DNA from: Ureibacillus xyleni
GTDB taxonomy: Bacteria > Bacillota > Bacilli > Bacillales_A > Planococcaceae
NCBI RefSeq assembly: GCF_900217795.1
Contig: NZ_OBMQ01000015.1
Span: 1 to 35,832, forward strand
Direction: 5' to 3'
Length of the DNA stretch: 35,832 nucleotides
Made by a program: the position numbers and the translations under genes. Positions 1-7,661 of this stretch are shown piece after piece (positions within the stretch are counted from its first letter, which is position 1; every line of letters begins with the position of its first letter). The notes under the pieces were generated by a model. The model saw nothing but the letters and a program-made list of their open reading frames with translations. It had not been told where the DNA came from and did no database searches.

Positions 1-74
1 GAGGTAGATAGGTTCGAGGTGGAAGTGTGGTGACACATGGAGCTGACGAATACTAATCGATCGAGGACTTAACC
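1..74 (+). rRNA. rrl: 23S ribosomal RNA, 3' end (partial)
   Basis: Only the last stretch of a 23S gene is in the window; its 5' part lies upstream. The sequence matches the Bacillus-type 23S 3' terminus, including the tail ending ATCGATCGAGGACTTAACC at about 74. The end is set by recall of that tail, so it may be off by a few bases. It is followed by a 5S gene in the same direction, the normal 23S-5S order of an rrn operon. Confidence 0.95.
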
Positions 75-148
75 AATTTTAGCTTGAAGTTTGTATGTCA
101 ATGTCTTTATCCAGTTTTGAGAGAACAAGCATCTTTCAACTAAATATG

Positions 149-267
149 TGGTCTAGTGATAATGGCAAAGAGGTCACACCCGTTCCCATACCGAACACGG
201 AAGTTAAGCTCTTTAGCGCCGATGGTAGTTGGGGGCTTCCCCCTGTGAGAGTAGGACGTTGCTAGGC
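149..267 (+). rRNA. rrf: 5S ribosomal RNA
   Basis: This is a 5S rRNA of about 119 nt. It contains the conserved core around 171-250 (GGTCACACCCGTTCCCAT, CCGAACACGGAAGTTAAGC and CCCCTGTGAGAGTAGGACG, each seen directly). Helix I can be drawn from 151-159 (GTCTAGTGA) with 259-267 (TTGCTAGGC), including G-T wobbles, which fixes both ends to within a few bases. It lies 74 nt after the 23S end and directly before an intrinsic terminator, so it is the last gene of this rRNA operon; no tRNA follows. Confidence 0.96.
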
Positions 268-303
268 AAAAAAACACCACTAAAACTTAGTGGTGTTTTT
301 TGA
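268..303 (+). terminator. rRNA operon terminator
   Basis: A perfect hairpin (AACACCACTAA / TTAGTGGTGTT with loop AAC) starts directly after the 5S helix and is followed by a T-run at 295-301. This is a standard Rho-independent terminator ending the rRNA operon. Confidence 0.93.
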
Positions 304-353
304 TGCGAAAATGGCTCAATGCTTTTTTAAGTAAAATTTAGGAATAACTAAGA

Positions 354-389
354 AGGACGAAGCGGTTTGTACTACAAAGCATTCGTCCT
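354..389 (-). terminator. Hairpin downstream of the LytTR gene, possible weak terminator
   Basis: AGGACGAAGC (354-363) can pair with GCATTCGTCCT (379-389) with one bulged base and a 15-nt loop. It lies about 80 nt beyond the stop of the minus-strand LytTR gene. No strong T-run follows on either strand, so a terminator role is only suggested. Confidence 0.3.
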
Positions 390-468
390 AATCCTCTAAA
401 ATTTCCGAATCCAAAAAATCAATTTGCTTTTATATTTTCACTTAATGTAAGTTAACCCTCCATTTAAA

Positions 469-1140
469 CTAAAACTCCAATACTTTTCTTAAATCATTAA
501 TATATGATTGGCTTACTGGAAGCGCAGCTCCACTTTTTAATTCAACAATAAAATTTGAAGCTAAATCCCTAGAAATTCTTTTAATAAAGTAAATATTAAG
601 AATATAAGATCGGTGTATTCTCACAAAAAAATCTGGCAACTTTGTCTGGAGTTCTTTTAAGGTAATATTCGTTTTGTATTGTTCATTATGCGCGTAGAAC
701 CATGTTCGTTTTTGTAAACTTTCAATATAAGAAATTTGCTCAATTGGTATCGGTGTCCAATCTTCATCTTGCTTTCCCGTTAAAAATTTGTAAGGCTTTC
801 GTTTTTCCTCGGTATATGTGGAAGGGAGAATAACAATTAAAGCAGCATCTTGTTGTTTGAAATATATTGGATAACCTATTGCATAATATGGTTCCCCCAA
901 AATTGAATTATCCATGAGTGCTTCTGTTTTTTTTCTTGTTTTAAGAACACGTGCAGCAATGCTTTCTGGATGGACAGACATTTCGAACTTTAGGTGATTA
1001 TGATGTTCACTTTTCGAATGGTAAACATAAGAATCTCCAATTGCAATTGCAATCGAAGCATCTTTAGATATCCAATCTTCTAATATAATTTTGAATTGGT
1101 CAAACTCTTCTCTTGATATTTGAAAATTCTCATTCCCCAT
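469..1140 (-). CDS. LytTR-family DNA-binding transcriptional regulator
   Basis: A 223-residue regulator. Residues about 129-223 form a LytTR domain: the run from IPIEQISYIES through FFVRIHRSYILN to the strand LKSGAALPVSQSY is characteristic of the family, which binds pairs of direct repeats. The first 125 residues carry no receiver domain; a stretch near 66-106 (RVLKTRKKTEALMDNS, then GEPYYAIGYPIYF and DAALIVILP) looks like a small PAS/Cache-type sensing fold, so this is probably a one-component sensor rather than a response regulator (inference). The gene is divergent from isocitrate lyase with 213 nt between start codons, making aceA the obvious candidate target. The ligand cannot be read from sequence. 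Confidence 0.88.
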   Translation of the reverse strand: MGNENFQISREEFDQFKIILEDWISKDASIAIAIGDSYVYHSKSEHHNHLKFEMSVHPESIAARVLKTRKKTEALMDNSILGEPYYAIGYPIYFKQQDAALIVILPSTYTEEKRKPYKFLTGKQDEDWTPIPIEQISYIESLQKRTWFYAHNEQYKTNITLKELQTKLPDFFVRIHRSYILNIYFIKRISRDLASNFIVELKSGAALPVSQSYINDLRKVLEF

Positions 1141-1246
1141 GTAGATATATTCCCCCTTGTATCTATCTTAATCGAATCTTTATCTTACTAAAATACCCTT
1201 TTATCCCAAAAAAACACTATTTCGTCAGAAAATAATGAAAATAATT

Positions 1247-1288
1247 AAATACTGTTATATATTAATTTACAACAAATACTTCTGTTAT
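1247..1288. promoter_or_regulatory. Direct repeat in the lytTR-aceA intergenic region, candidate operator
   Basis: AAATACTGTTAT (1247-1258) and AAATACTTCTGTTAT (1274-1288) repeat the blocks AAATACT and CTGTTAT, the latter exactly 30 bp apart (1252 and 1282). An inverted AGTATTT lies at 1322-1328. LytTR proteins bind imperfect direct repeats, and the site lies between a LytTR gene and aceA. Spacing is about three helical turns rather than the more usual two, so the assignment is tentative. Confidence 0.3.
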
Positions 1289-1353
1289 GGAACAGGGTAA
1301 AATGAATTATTTCACAAACAGAGTATTTAAACAAAGGGGAAGGTGTTTATATA

Positions 1354-2637
1354 ATGGTAACAAGACAAGAAAGAATCGATGCAATTAAAAAAGATTGGGC
1401 AGAAAATCCACGTTGGAAAGGAATCGAACGCGGATATGACGCTGCAGAAGTAGTAAAATTACAAGGTTCATTCGTTCAAGAGCAAACATTAGCTAAACGT
1501 GGTGCTGCTCGCCTTTGGAAATCATTACACGAAGAGCCATTTATCAATGCATTAGGTGCACTAACTGGTAACCAAGCAGTACAACAAGTTAAAGCTGGTT
1601 TAAAAGCTATCTACCTATCTGGTTGGCAAGTAGCTGCAGATGCAAACGTTGCTGGTCAAATGTATCCTGACCAATCATTATACCCAGCAAACTCTGTACC
1701 ACAAGTTGTTAAACGTATTAATCAAGCATTACAACGTGCAGACCAAATCGATCACGCAGAAGGTCGCGAAGATGGTTTTGATTGGTTTGCTCCAATCGTA
1801 GCTGATGCTGAAGCAGGCTTCGGTGGTCCATTAAACGTATTCGAACTTGTAAAAGGTATGATTGAAGCTGGAGCATCTGGTGTTCACTTAGAAGACCAAT
1901 TAGCTTCTGAGAAAAAATGCGGACACTTAGGTGGTAAAGTATTACTTCCAACTCAAAACGCTATCCGTAACTTAATCGCCGCTCGTCTTGCTTGTGACGT
2001 TATGGGTGTAGATACAATCCTAATTGCTCGTACAGATGCTGATGCTGCTGACATGGTAACATCTGATATCGATCCACGTGATGCAGAATTCTTAACTGGT
2101 GAGCGTACTCCAGAAGGGTTCTACCGTACTAATGCAGGTATTAAACAAGCAATCGCACGTGGTTTAGCATATGCACCATACGCTGACTTAATCTGGTGCG
2201 AAACTTCTCACCCATCATTAGAAGAAGCTCGTGAATTCGCTACTGCAATCCATGCGAAATTCCCAGGCAAAATGTTAGCTTATAACTGCTCTCCATCATT
2301 CAACTGGAAAGCTAAATTATCTGATGAAGAGATCGCTGAATATCAACGTGAGTTAGGTAAACTTGGATACAAATTCCAATTCATTACTCTTGCTGGTTTC
2401 CACAGCTTAAACTACTCAATGTTCGAGCTTGCGCATGATTACAAAGATAACGGTATGGCTGCATACTCTAAATTACAACAAGCTGAGTTTGCTGCTGAGT
2501 CTAAAGGCTATACAGCAACTCGTCACCAACGTGAAGTAGGTACTGGTTACTTTGATGAAGTAGCACAAACTATTTCTGGTGGTCAATCTTCAACTACAGC
2601 GATGTCTGGATCAACTGAAACAGAACAATTCGTATAA
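1354..2637 (+). CDS. aceA: Isocitrate lyase
   Basis: A 427-residue isocitrate lyase, full length for bacterial AceA. It cleaves isocitrate to succinate and glyoxylate in the cytosol, the first step of the glyoxylate shunt that allows growth on acetate or fatty acids. The signature KKCGH is at residues 187-191 with catalytic Cys189, preceded by the metal-binding stretch DAEAGFGG (151-158) and VHLEDQ (177-182). The N-terminal WKGIERGY and the TGNQAVQ motif are also typical. The ATG is preceded by AAAGGGGAAGG. Codon use is strongly biased (CGT for Arg, GGT for Gly), suggesting high expression. No malate synthase lies beside it. Probably controlled by the divergent LytTR regulator. Confidence 0.97.
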   Translation: MVTRQERIDAIKKDWAENPRWKGIERGYDAAEVVKLQGSFVQEQTLAKRGAARLWKSLHEEPFINALGALTGNQAVQQVKAGLKAIYLSGWQVAADANVAGQMYPDQSLYPANSVPQVVKRINQALQRADQIDHAEGREDGFDWFAPIVADAEAGFGGPLNVFELVKGMIEAGASGVHLEDQLASEKKCGHLGGKVLLPTQNAIRNLIAARLACDVMGVDTILIARTDADAADMVTSDIDPRDAEFLTGERTPEGFYRTNAGIKQAIARGLAYAPYADLIWCETSHPSLEEAREFATAIHAKFPGKMLAYNCSPSFNWKAKLSDEEIAEYQRELGKLGYKFQFITLAGFHSLNYSMFELAHDYKDNGMAAYSKLQQAEFAAESKGYTATRHQREVGTGYFDEVAQTISGGQSSTTAMSGSTETEQFV

Positions 2638-2650
2638 TATAACTGTGAGA

Positions 2651-2714
2651 GCCTCGGATGAAAGCTATTAATCTAACATATATTAATGTAAGAATTTAAT
2701 CCGAGGCACTTTTT
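2651..2714 (+). terminator. aceA terminator with a long loop
   Basis: GCCTCGGAT (2651-2659) pairs perfectly with ATCCGAGGC (2699-2707), followed by ACTTTTTAA. The roughly 39-nt loop contains a smaller hairpin (ACAT...ATGT). It lies 14 nt after the aceA stop and probably ends its transcript. Confidence 0.7.
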
Positions 2715-2799
2715 AAATAATGAACATAATATTGTAAATCCTCAATATCTAGTGTTCATTGTTCTGCTACATGAGAAATTTGATAATCAGTATTAAATA

Positions 2800-2910
2800 A
2801 TGCTTGTAAAAATTAAAGTGGCTGTTGGGGAACAAGCCTATAACAGTGGTCGGTACGAGGAAGCGGCTTAACTGTTTAAGTCTTTAATTAGAGCAAGATT
2901 GAATAGTTGA
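2800..2910 (+). pseudogene. Decayed TPR-like gene fragment
   Basis: One frame reads a 23-residue start, MLVKIKVAVGEQAYNSGRY then EEAA, hits TAA at 2869, and continues in frame as LFKSLIRARLNS before TGA at 2908. Across the stop the text GEQAYNSGRYEEAA-x-LFKSLI has the tetratricopeptide pattern (AY..G.YEEAA.LF..LI), and the stop could have come from CAA (Gln). No ribosome site of note precedes it. It is best read as the remnant of a small TPR gene; the alternative is chance similarity in noncoding DNA. Confidence 0.4.
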
Positions 2911-2982
2911 ATTCCTATCTTTTCTAATATAGAAAAAAGGTAATTTACTAGGGACAAAAAGTAGCGATTTAAACATGGGGGT

Positions 2983-3020
2983 CAGATTATCAAAAGGTTG
3001 CCTCCTAAATTGATAATCTG
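2983..3020. repeat. 11-bp inverted repeat in the aceA-aminotransferase gap
   Basis: CAGATTATCAA (2983-2993) and TTGATAATCTG (3010-3020) are perfect inverted copies separated by 16 nt. A third near-copy, TTGATAATCAG, stands at 2780-2790. No T-run follows, so it is more like a protein site or RNA leader structure than a terminator. The rest of the 2638-3214 gap holds the terminators listed here, the TPR remnant, and no further gene that I can see. Confidence 0.5.
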
Positions 3021-3051
3021 AATGATAATTCAATAGCAAATGGGGATGTAT

Positions 3052-3087
3052 GCCTTACTAGTTATATTTCTAGTAAGGCTTTCTTTT
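3052..3087 (+). terminator. Intrinsic terminator upstream of the aminotransferase gene
   Basis: GCCTTACTAG (3052-3061) pairs perfectly with CTAGTAAGGC (3070-3079) around an 8-nt loop and is followed by TTTCTTTTAT. No intact gene ends just before it, so it ends either the remnant locus, a small RNA, or acts as a leader attenuator for the gene starting at 3215. Confidence 0.75.
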
Positions 3088-3214
3088 ATAACAAGAATAA
3101 TAAAACTATCTGCTTCTATTAGGAAGTCTATGAAGTGAGCTTAAAAGGAATTTAAATGTATTTGTAGAATATAAAAAAACTAAGCTTGATACATAGTAAA
3201 GGGGGAGTGTTTGG

Positions 3215-4387
3215 ATGAGAAATAAAGAATTACTTTTAGTACCGGGACCTACTCCAGTAGTAGATGAAATTTATGATGCGTTAGCAAGCGAAACAAGGGG
3301 GCATACGGATCCTCGTTTTGTGGCAATTTTTAAAAGTGCAATTGAGAGAACAAAGCAGTTATTACAAACAGACGGGGAAGTATTTGTAGTAGCAGGTTCT
3401 GGCACACTTGCAATGGAAATGGCAATTGTCAATACAGTTGGCAGAGGGGAAAAATTACTTGTGATAAGTCATGGGTATTTCGGTGATCGTTTTACACCGC
3501 TTGCTAAAAGTTTTGGAATTGAAGTTGATGTTCTACAATCTGAATGGGGCAAACAGGTTGATGCAGGATTAGTGGAAGCAAAATTAGCTGAAGGTAAATA
3601 TAAAGCGGTAACGATTACTCATGCAGATACTTCAACAGGTGTTGTTTCAGATTTAGATGTACTTGTACCAATAATTAAAGCATCAGGGGCTTTAGTCATT
3701 CTTGATGGCGTTGTAGCTACTGCCGCCCTTGATGAAAATATGAGTAAGTCTTATGGTGAATCGGGATACAAAATTGACATAGTGTTAACAGGGTCTCAAA
3801 AAGCAATAGGCATTCCACCGGGTCTTGCTATCGTTGCATTTAATCAAACAGCTTTAAAGGCAAGGGAAGAATTGGGACAAGTACCTGCTTACTATAGCGA
3901 TATTTATAACTGGTTACCGATTATGCAAGATCCTTCGAAATACTTTGCTACACCGCCTGTTAATTTAATTTATGCATTTGATACGGCATTAAAAATTGTT
4001 CTTGACGAAGGTATTCAACAACGTGAGAAACGTCATATTGCCTTTGGACGTGCAGTTCGTACAGCATTACGGACTTATGGAATGATTCCTCTTGCTTCTG
4101 AAGAGGTTGCTGCTCCAACGTTAAGCTGTATTTTATACCCAGATGGAGTGAATGATGCTGCCTTTCGTTCACAACTTGCAGAAAAAGGGGTTATTGTTGC
4201 TGGTGCTCTAGCGCATTTAGCTGGCAAGGCTTTCCGAATTGGACATATGGGAAATACAACAGCTGAAATGCTAGAACAAGCCATTCGAACAATTGGAGAA
4301 GTACTTCAAAATCAAGGGTTAGATGTTAATCCTGAAGCTGCTGTAAATGCTTTGAATGATGTAATTGGTGAAGTTGTGAATAATTAA
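3215..4387 (+). CDS. PLP-dependent alanine/serine-glyoxylate-type aminotransferase (PucG-like)
   Basis: A 390-residue class V aminotransferase. It opens with LLLVPGPTPVVDEIY, typical of the serine/alanine-glyoxylate group. GSGT (61-64) would hold the cofactor phosphate, THADTSTGV (135-143) is the family motif after the first strand, Asp164 in ILDGV should contact the pyridine nitrogen, and Lys196 in TGSQKAIGIPPGL is the Schiff-base lysine. Known relatives transfer an amino group from alanine, serine or (S)-ureidoglycine (B. subtilis PucG) to glyoxylate, giving glycine. The preceding intact gene makes glyoxylate and the next acts on purines, which supports a glyoxylate role but does not fix the donor. 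Start supported by AAAGGGGGAG 9 nt before the ATG. Confidence 0.88.
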   Translation: MRNKELLLVPGPTPVVDEIYDALASETRGHTDPRFVAIFKSAIERTKQLLQTDGEVFVVAGSGTLAMEMAIVNTVGRGEKLLVISHGYFGDRFTPLAKSFGIEVDVLQSEWGKQVDAGLVEAKLAEGKYKAVTITHADTSTGVVSDLDVLVPIIKASGALVILDGVVATAALDENMSKSYGESGYKIDIVLTGSQKAIGIPPGLAIVAFNQTALKAREELGQVPAYYSDIYNWLPIMQDPSKYFATPPVNLIYAFDTALKIVLDEGIQQREKRHIAFGRAVRTALRTYGMIPLASEEVAAPTLSCILYPDGVNDAAFRSQLAEKGVIVAGALAHLAGKAFRIGHMGNTTAEMLEQAIRTIGEVLQNQGLDVNPEAAVNALNDVIGEVVNN

Positions 4388-4396
4388 TAGAACCAT

Positions 4397-4436
4397 AAAG
4401 ACTCCTATAAACACGTTGTTTCTAGGAGTCTTTTTA
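4397..4436 (+). terminator. Aminotransferase terminator
   Basis: AAAGACTCCT (4397-4406) pairs with AGGAGTCTTT (4424-4433); the stem can continue inward with one mismatch through TATAAACA/TGTTTCTA. T-run to 4435. Located 10 nt after the stop, it separates this gene from ade. Confidence 0.9.
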
Positions 4437-4507
4437 TAGTTATATTAAGCGGATTAAATAAATATATTATCAAAAATAGTAGTATTGATAGAGAAGGAGC
4501 TGTTTAA

Positions 4508-6271
4508 ATGGATATGCAAACTATGAAAAGATTAATCGAAATTTCTCAAAAACGAGTTGAGGCAGATTTTATTTTAAAAAACGCTTATGTTGCGGATGTC
4601 TTTTCACTTTGCTGGAGAAAGGCAAATATTGTTGTGGCAGATGGCATGATTGTTGCACTAGATAATCAAGATGAATATAGTGCAAAGCGGACGGAAGATG
4701 CTAATGGAAAATATGTGATTCCGGGATTAATTGATGCACATATCCATATTGAGTCTTCAATGTTGCCTCCTTCTCAGTTTAGTCAAATATTATTGCCCCA
4801 CGGAATTACTTCAGTTATTACAGACCCTCATGAAATCGTCAATGTATCAGGTGCAAAGGGTATGCAATTTATGTTGGACGATGCTAAAAATGCACTTATG
4901 GACATATACTTTATGTTGCCTTCAAGTGTTCCAAGTACCTCATTTGAACATGCTGGAGCCATAATGAAAGCAAAGGATTTAGCTCCATTTCTACAAAATG
5001 ACCAAGTATTAGGCCTTGCAGAAGTTATGGATTTTCCCTCAGTATTAAACACAGATTGGGATATGTTAGAAAAACTTGTTCTTGCAAGTCATTCAAATAA
5101 AATGATTGATGGCCATGGAGCAGGTTTAACTGGTGAACAGTTAAGAGGCTATCGTGTAGCAGGAATTCGAACTGATCATGAATGTGTCACTGCAGAGGAA
5201 GCTAGAGAGAGAATTAAACAAGGAATGTATGTATTAATACGTGAAGGGTCTGCAGCTAAAAATTTACTTGATTTATTACCTGCTGTTACACCTGTAAATG
5301 CACGCCGTTTTGCTTTTTGTACAGATGATAAACATTTAGATGAGTTGATGGAAGAAGGAAGTATAAATCATGCAGTTAGGCTCGCAATTAAGCATGGTAT
5401 GAATCCTCTTCAGGCCATTCAACTTGCTACTATCAATGCTGCAGAATGCTATCGTTTAGATGGAAAAGGTGCAATTGCTGAAGGATACATTGCTGATTTT
5501 ATTATGCTAGAAGATTTGCATAGTATGGATATTGGGGCAGTTTGGAAAAATGGCGTCAAAGTTGCTGAAAATCAAAAAATGCTAAATAGTACTGGAAGAC
5601 GAAAAGATATTGATCAAACTATTCTCCAATCTGTTAACATCCCGAATCTTACAAAAAATGATTTCGAAATTCATTTTAGTGAAGGGAATCGAGCAAATGT
5701 TATCGAAATAATACCAAATCAGATCATGACCAAACATATTGAAAAAGAGGTAGATGTCAAGGATGGTGTTTTTATACCTTCCATAGAACATGATTTACTT
5801 AAAATAGCAGTTATTGAGCGTCATCATTCTCTTGGTTTGAAAGGGCTTGGAATTGTGCATGGGTTAGGTTTGAAAAAGGGTGCAATCGCCACAACAATTG
5901 CTCATGATTCACATAATGCAATCGTCGTTGGGACAAACGATGAAGATATGTTAACAGCTCTCGAAGCATTACAATCTATGCAAGGTGGCTTAGTCGTTGT
6001 AAATGAAGGAAAAGTGATTGGTTCCCTAGCTTTGCCAATTGCTGGATTAATGACAACTTTATCGGCTGAAGAAGCTGCCGTGAAACTTAAAGAAGTTCAT
6101 GGTGCGCTTCACAAAATACATTCAGATCTACATTTTCATTTATTTTTGACTTTATCATTTTTAAGTTTACCCGTAATTCCAGAGTTAAAATTAACTGCTA
6201 CTGGTCTGTTTAATGTCAAAAGTTTTGAACATATACCAGTGGAAGTTGTTTCTGAGAATCCTGGTGTGTAG
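4508..6271 (+). CDS. ade: Adenine deaminase
   Basis: A 587-residue adenine deaminase of the amidohydrolase superfamily (B. subtilis AdeC is close in length). It converts adenine to hypoxanthine plus ammonia in purine salvage. Metal-binding HIHIESS starts at 78, followed by TDPHEIVNVSG (105-115), AEVMDF (171-176), DGHGAGLTG (201-209), RTDHECV (221-227) and CTDDKH (271-276), all family hallmarks. The C-terminal half (about 370-587) is the second adenine-deaminase domain with HDSHN near 480. GAGAAGGAG precedes the ATG. It has its own 120-nt upstream gap after a terminator, so it is probably transcribed alone; I see no purine riboswitch there. Confidence 0.95.
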   Translation: MDMQTMKRLIEISQKRVEADFILKNAYVADVFSLCWRKANIVVADGMIVALDNQDEYSAKRTEDANGKYVIPGLIDAHIHIESSMLPPSQFSQILLPHGITSVITDPHEIVNVSGAKGMQFMLDDAKNALMDIYFMLPSSVPSTSFEHAGAIMKAKDLAPFLQNDQVLGLAEVMDFPSVLNTDWDMLEKLVLASHSNKMIDGHGAGLTGEQLRGYRVAGIRTDHECVTAEEARERIKQGMYVLIREGSAAKNLLDLLPAVTPVNARRFAFCTDDKHLDELMEEGSINHAVRLAIKHGMNPLQAIQLATINAAECYRLDGKGAIAEGYIADFIMLEDLHSMDIGAVWKNGVKVAENQKMLNSTGRRKDIDQTILQSVNIPNLTKNDFEIHFSEGNRANVIEIIPNQIMTKHIEKEVDVKDGVFIPSIEHDLLKIAVIERHHSLGLKGLGIVHGLGLKKGAIATTIAHDSHNAIVVGTNDEDMLTALEALQSMQGGLVVVNEGKVIGSLALPIAGLMTTLSAEEAAVKLKEVHGALHKIHSDLHFHLFLTLSFLSLPVIPELKLTATGLFNVKSFEHIPVEVVSENPGV

Positions 6272-6288
6272 GGCAGGATTTCTTCCAC
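6239..6288 (+). terminator. Two-part hairpin over the ade stop codon, possible terminator
   Basis: GTGGAAG (6239-6245) pairs with CTTCCAC (6282-6288), and AATCCTG (6257-6263) with CAGGATT (6274-6280) inside it. The stop codon lies in the loop. The following sequence (TTATCCTTCC) is not a good T-run, so termination is uncertain. Confidence 0.3.
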
Positions 6289-6366
6289 TTATCCTTCCCA
6301 TTGAATTCCTAAGTTGAGAGGGATAAAATTTAGTGTAGGTTAAAAACATTTATAGAGGGGATGCAT

Positions 6367-7080
6367 GTGGTAAAAACTGTTGTAATAATACCTGCACTTA
6401 ATCCATTAAACTCGATTATAGATTACGTGAATACATTGAAAGAGATAAATATTGATAAAATTATTATTATTAATGATGGCAGTGACGAAAAATATGAGCC
6501 AGTTTTTAAAGAATTACAGAATATAGAATGGTGCACTGTATTAAATCACGGAGAAAATTTAGGAAAAGGTAGAGCTTTAAAAACAGGTTTTTCATATGTT
6601 TTAAATCACCATAAAAATGTAGACTCAATTATTACTGCAGGAGCACATGGGCAACATCAAATAGAGGATGTAGCACAAATCATTCGTCATGCAGAGTTAT
6701 TTTCGGATGGAATTATCCTTGGGGTAAGAAATTTTAATACAAAGGATATGCCGCTCATAAGTACAATTGGAAACAGAGCTGCTTCTGTCTTGTTTGAGTT
6801 GTTTTTCCACAGACGCTTGCTAGATACCCAAACAAGTTTACGTTGTATACCAAAGCAAGTACTTCCTTGGTTAATCAGAGTAAATGGGGAAGATTTTAGT
6901 TTTGATACGAATATGCTCGTGGAGGCAATAAAAAGGAAAATACCGATTTACGAAATTCCAATAGGGCAAGCGCGGATTAAGAAAAATTCGATTATGTTTT
7001 ATGATGAAATTACAAATGCACATAAATTAATTCAACAAATGATTACTACATATACAAAAAGTAAAAAGCAACATGAGTAA
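6367..7080 (+). CDS. Family 2 glycosyltransferase-like protein with a degenerate DxD region
   Basis: A GT-A fold protein resembling dolichyl-phosphate-mannose/polyprenol glycosyltransferases: the N-terminal strand VVIIPALNP, INDGSDE, NLGKGRALKTGF and later DTQTSLRCIP and GEDFSFDTNMLVEA are all present. Where active family members have a metal-binding D-x-D (usually DADGQH), this protein has TAGAHGQHQ, so both aspartates are missing; it may be inactive or use a different mechanism. No membrane segment is evident. I start it at GTG 6367 because GAGAGGGG-type sequence (to 6360) directly abuts the ATG at 6361, leaving no spacer; from GTG it is 237 residues. The acceptor is unknown. Confidence 0.8.
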   Translation: MVKTVVIIPALNPLNSIIDYVNTLKEINIDKIIIINDGSDEKYEPVFKELQNIEWCTVLNHGENLGKGRALKTGFSYVLNHHKNVDSIITAGAHGQHQIEDVAQIIRHAELFSDGIILGVRNFNTKDMPLISTIGNRAASVLFELFFHRRLLDTQTSLRCIPKQVLPWLIRVNGEDFSFDTNMLVEAIKRKIPIYEIPIGQARIKKNSIMFYDEITNAHKLIQQMITTYTKSKKQHE

Positions 7081-7142
7081 TGAAACCTTTATTCTTCCAC
7101 CACGTAAACATACATGTACTGCAAAAAAAGGGCTGATTATAT

Positions 7143-7170
7143 AAAGTATCTTTTATGTAGTACTTTTTTA
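7143..7170 (+). terminator. Weak terminator-like hairpin
   Basis: AAAGTA (7143-7148) can pair with TACTTT (7161-7166), followed by a T-run to 7169. The stem is short and AT-rich, so this is only a candidate end for the glycosyltransferase transcript. Confidence 0.35.
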
Positions 7171-7224
7171 ATTAGTTGGTAATGCTAATAGAAACGCACT
7201 GTATGTTCTTAAGGAGGAAACAAA

Positions 7225-7620
7225 ATGGATGAAAACTTAGAATTAGAAACCGTCGTAAAAGGAAAAGGAAAACACTATGCACCTAATAAATTTTTAAATA
7301 AAATGAAAACATATGGATTGAATTTAGGTTTTAGAGCTTTACACGGTGTAGCTACGTTATTTAGTGCATTGAAAAGCCCAGATTTGCCAAAGGAGCAAAA
7401 GCTTTTAATTATTGGTGTACTAGGCTATTTTATTCTGCCGATCGACCTTATTGCGGACTTCTTACCAACAGTTGGATTGGCCGACGATGCAGTTGTTATT
7501 TTTAAAGCATTATCTGTTATTTACTCTTCCATTACCGATGAAATGAAAGAAGAAGGACATGAATTATTAAAGAAAATGTTTGGTGATAAATATATGCCAA
7601 ACATTGAATATGAAATATAA
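7225..7620 (+). CDS. YkvA family protein (DUF1232), small membrane protein
   Basis: A 131-residue protein of the YkvA/DUF1232 family. The diagnostic segment is at about 58-95: LLIIGVLGYFILPIDLIADFLP (in two pieces here, LLIIGVLGYFILPIDLI then ADFLPTVGLADDAVVI), a hydrophobic hairpin around a conserved PxDLIxDF-P-xGxxDD motif. The N-terminus is basic and likely cytosolic. The molecular role of the family is not established. AAGGAGG lies 8 nt before the ATG. It may be co-transcribed with the protein starting 42 nt downstream. Confidence 0.87.
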   Translation: MDENLELETVVKGKGKHYAPNKFLNKMKTYGLNLGFRALHGVATLFSALKSPDLPKEQKLLIIGVLGYFILPIDLIADFLPTVGLADDAVVIFKALSVIYSSITDEMKEEGHELLKKMFGDKYMPNIEYEI

Positions 7621-7661
7621 ACTTATAATATTTAATGCCGAAATCTCTGAGGTGAAGTACT

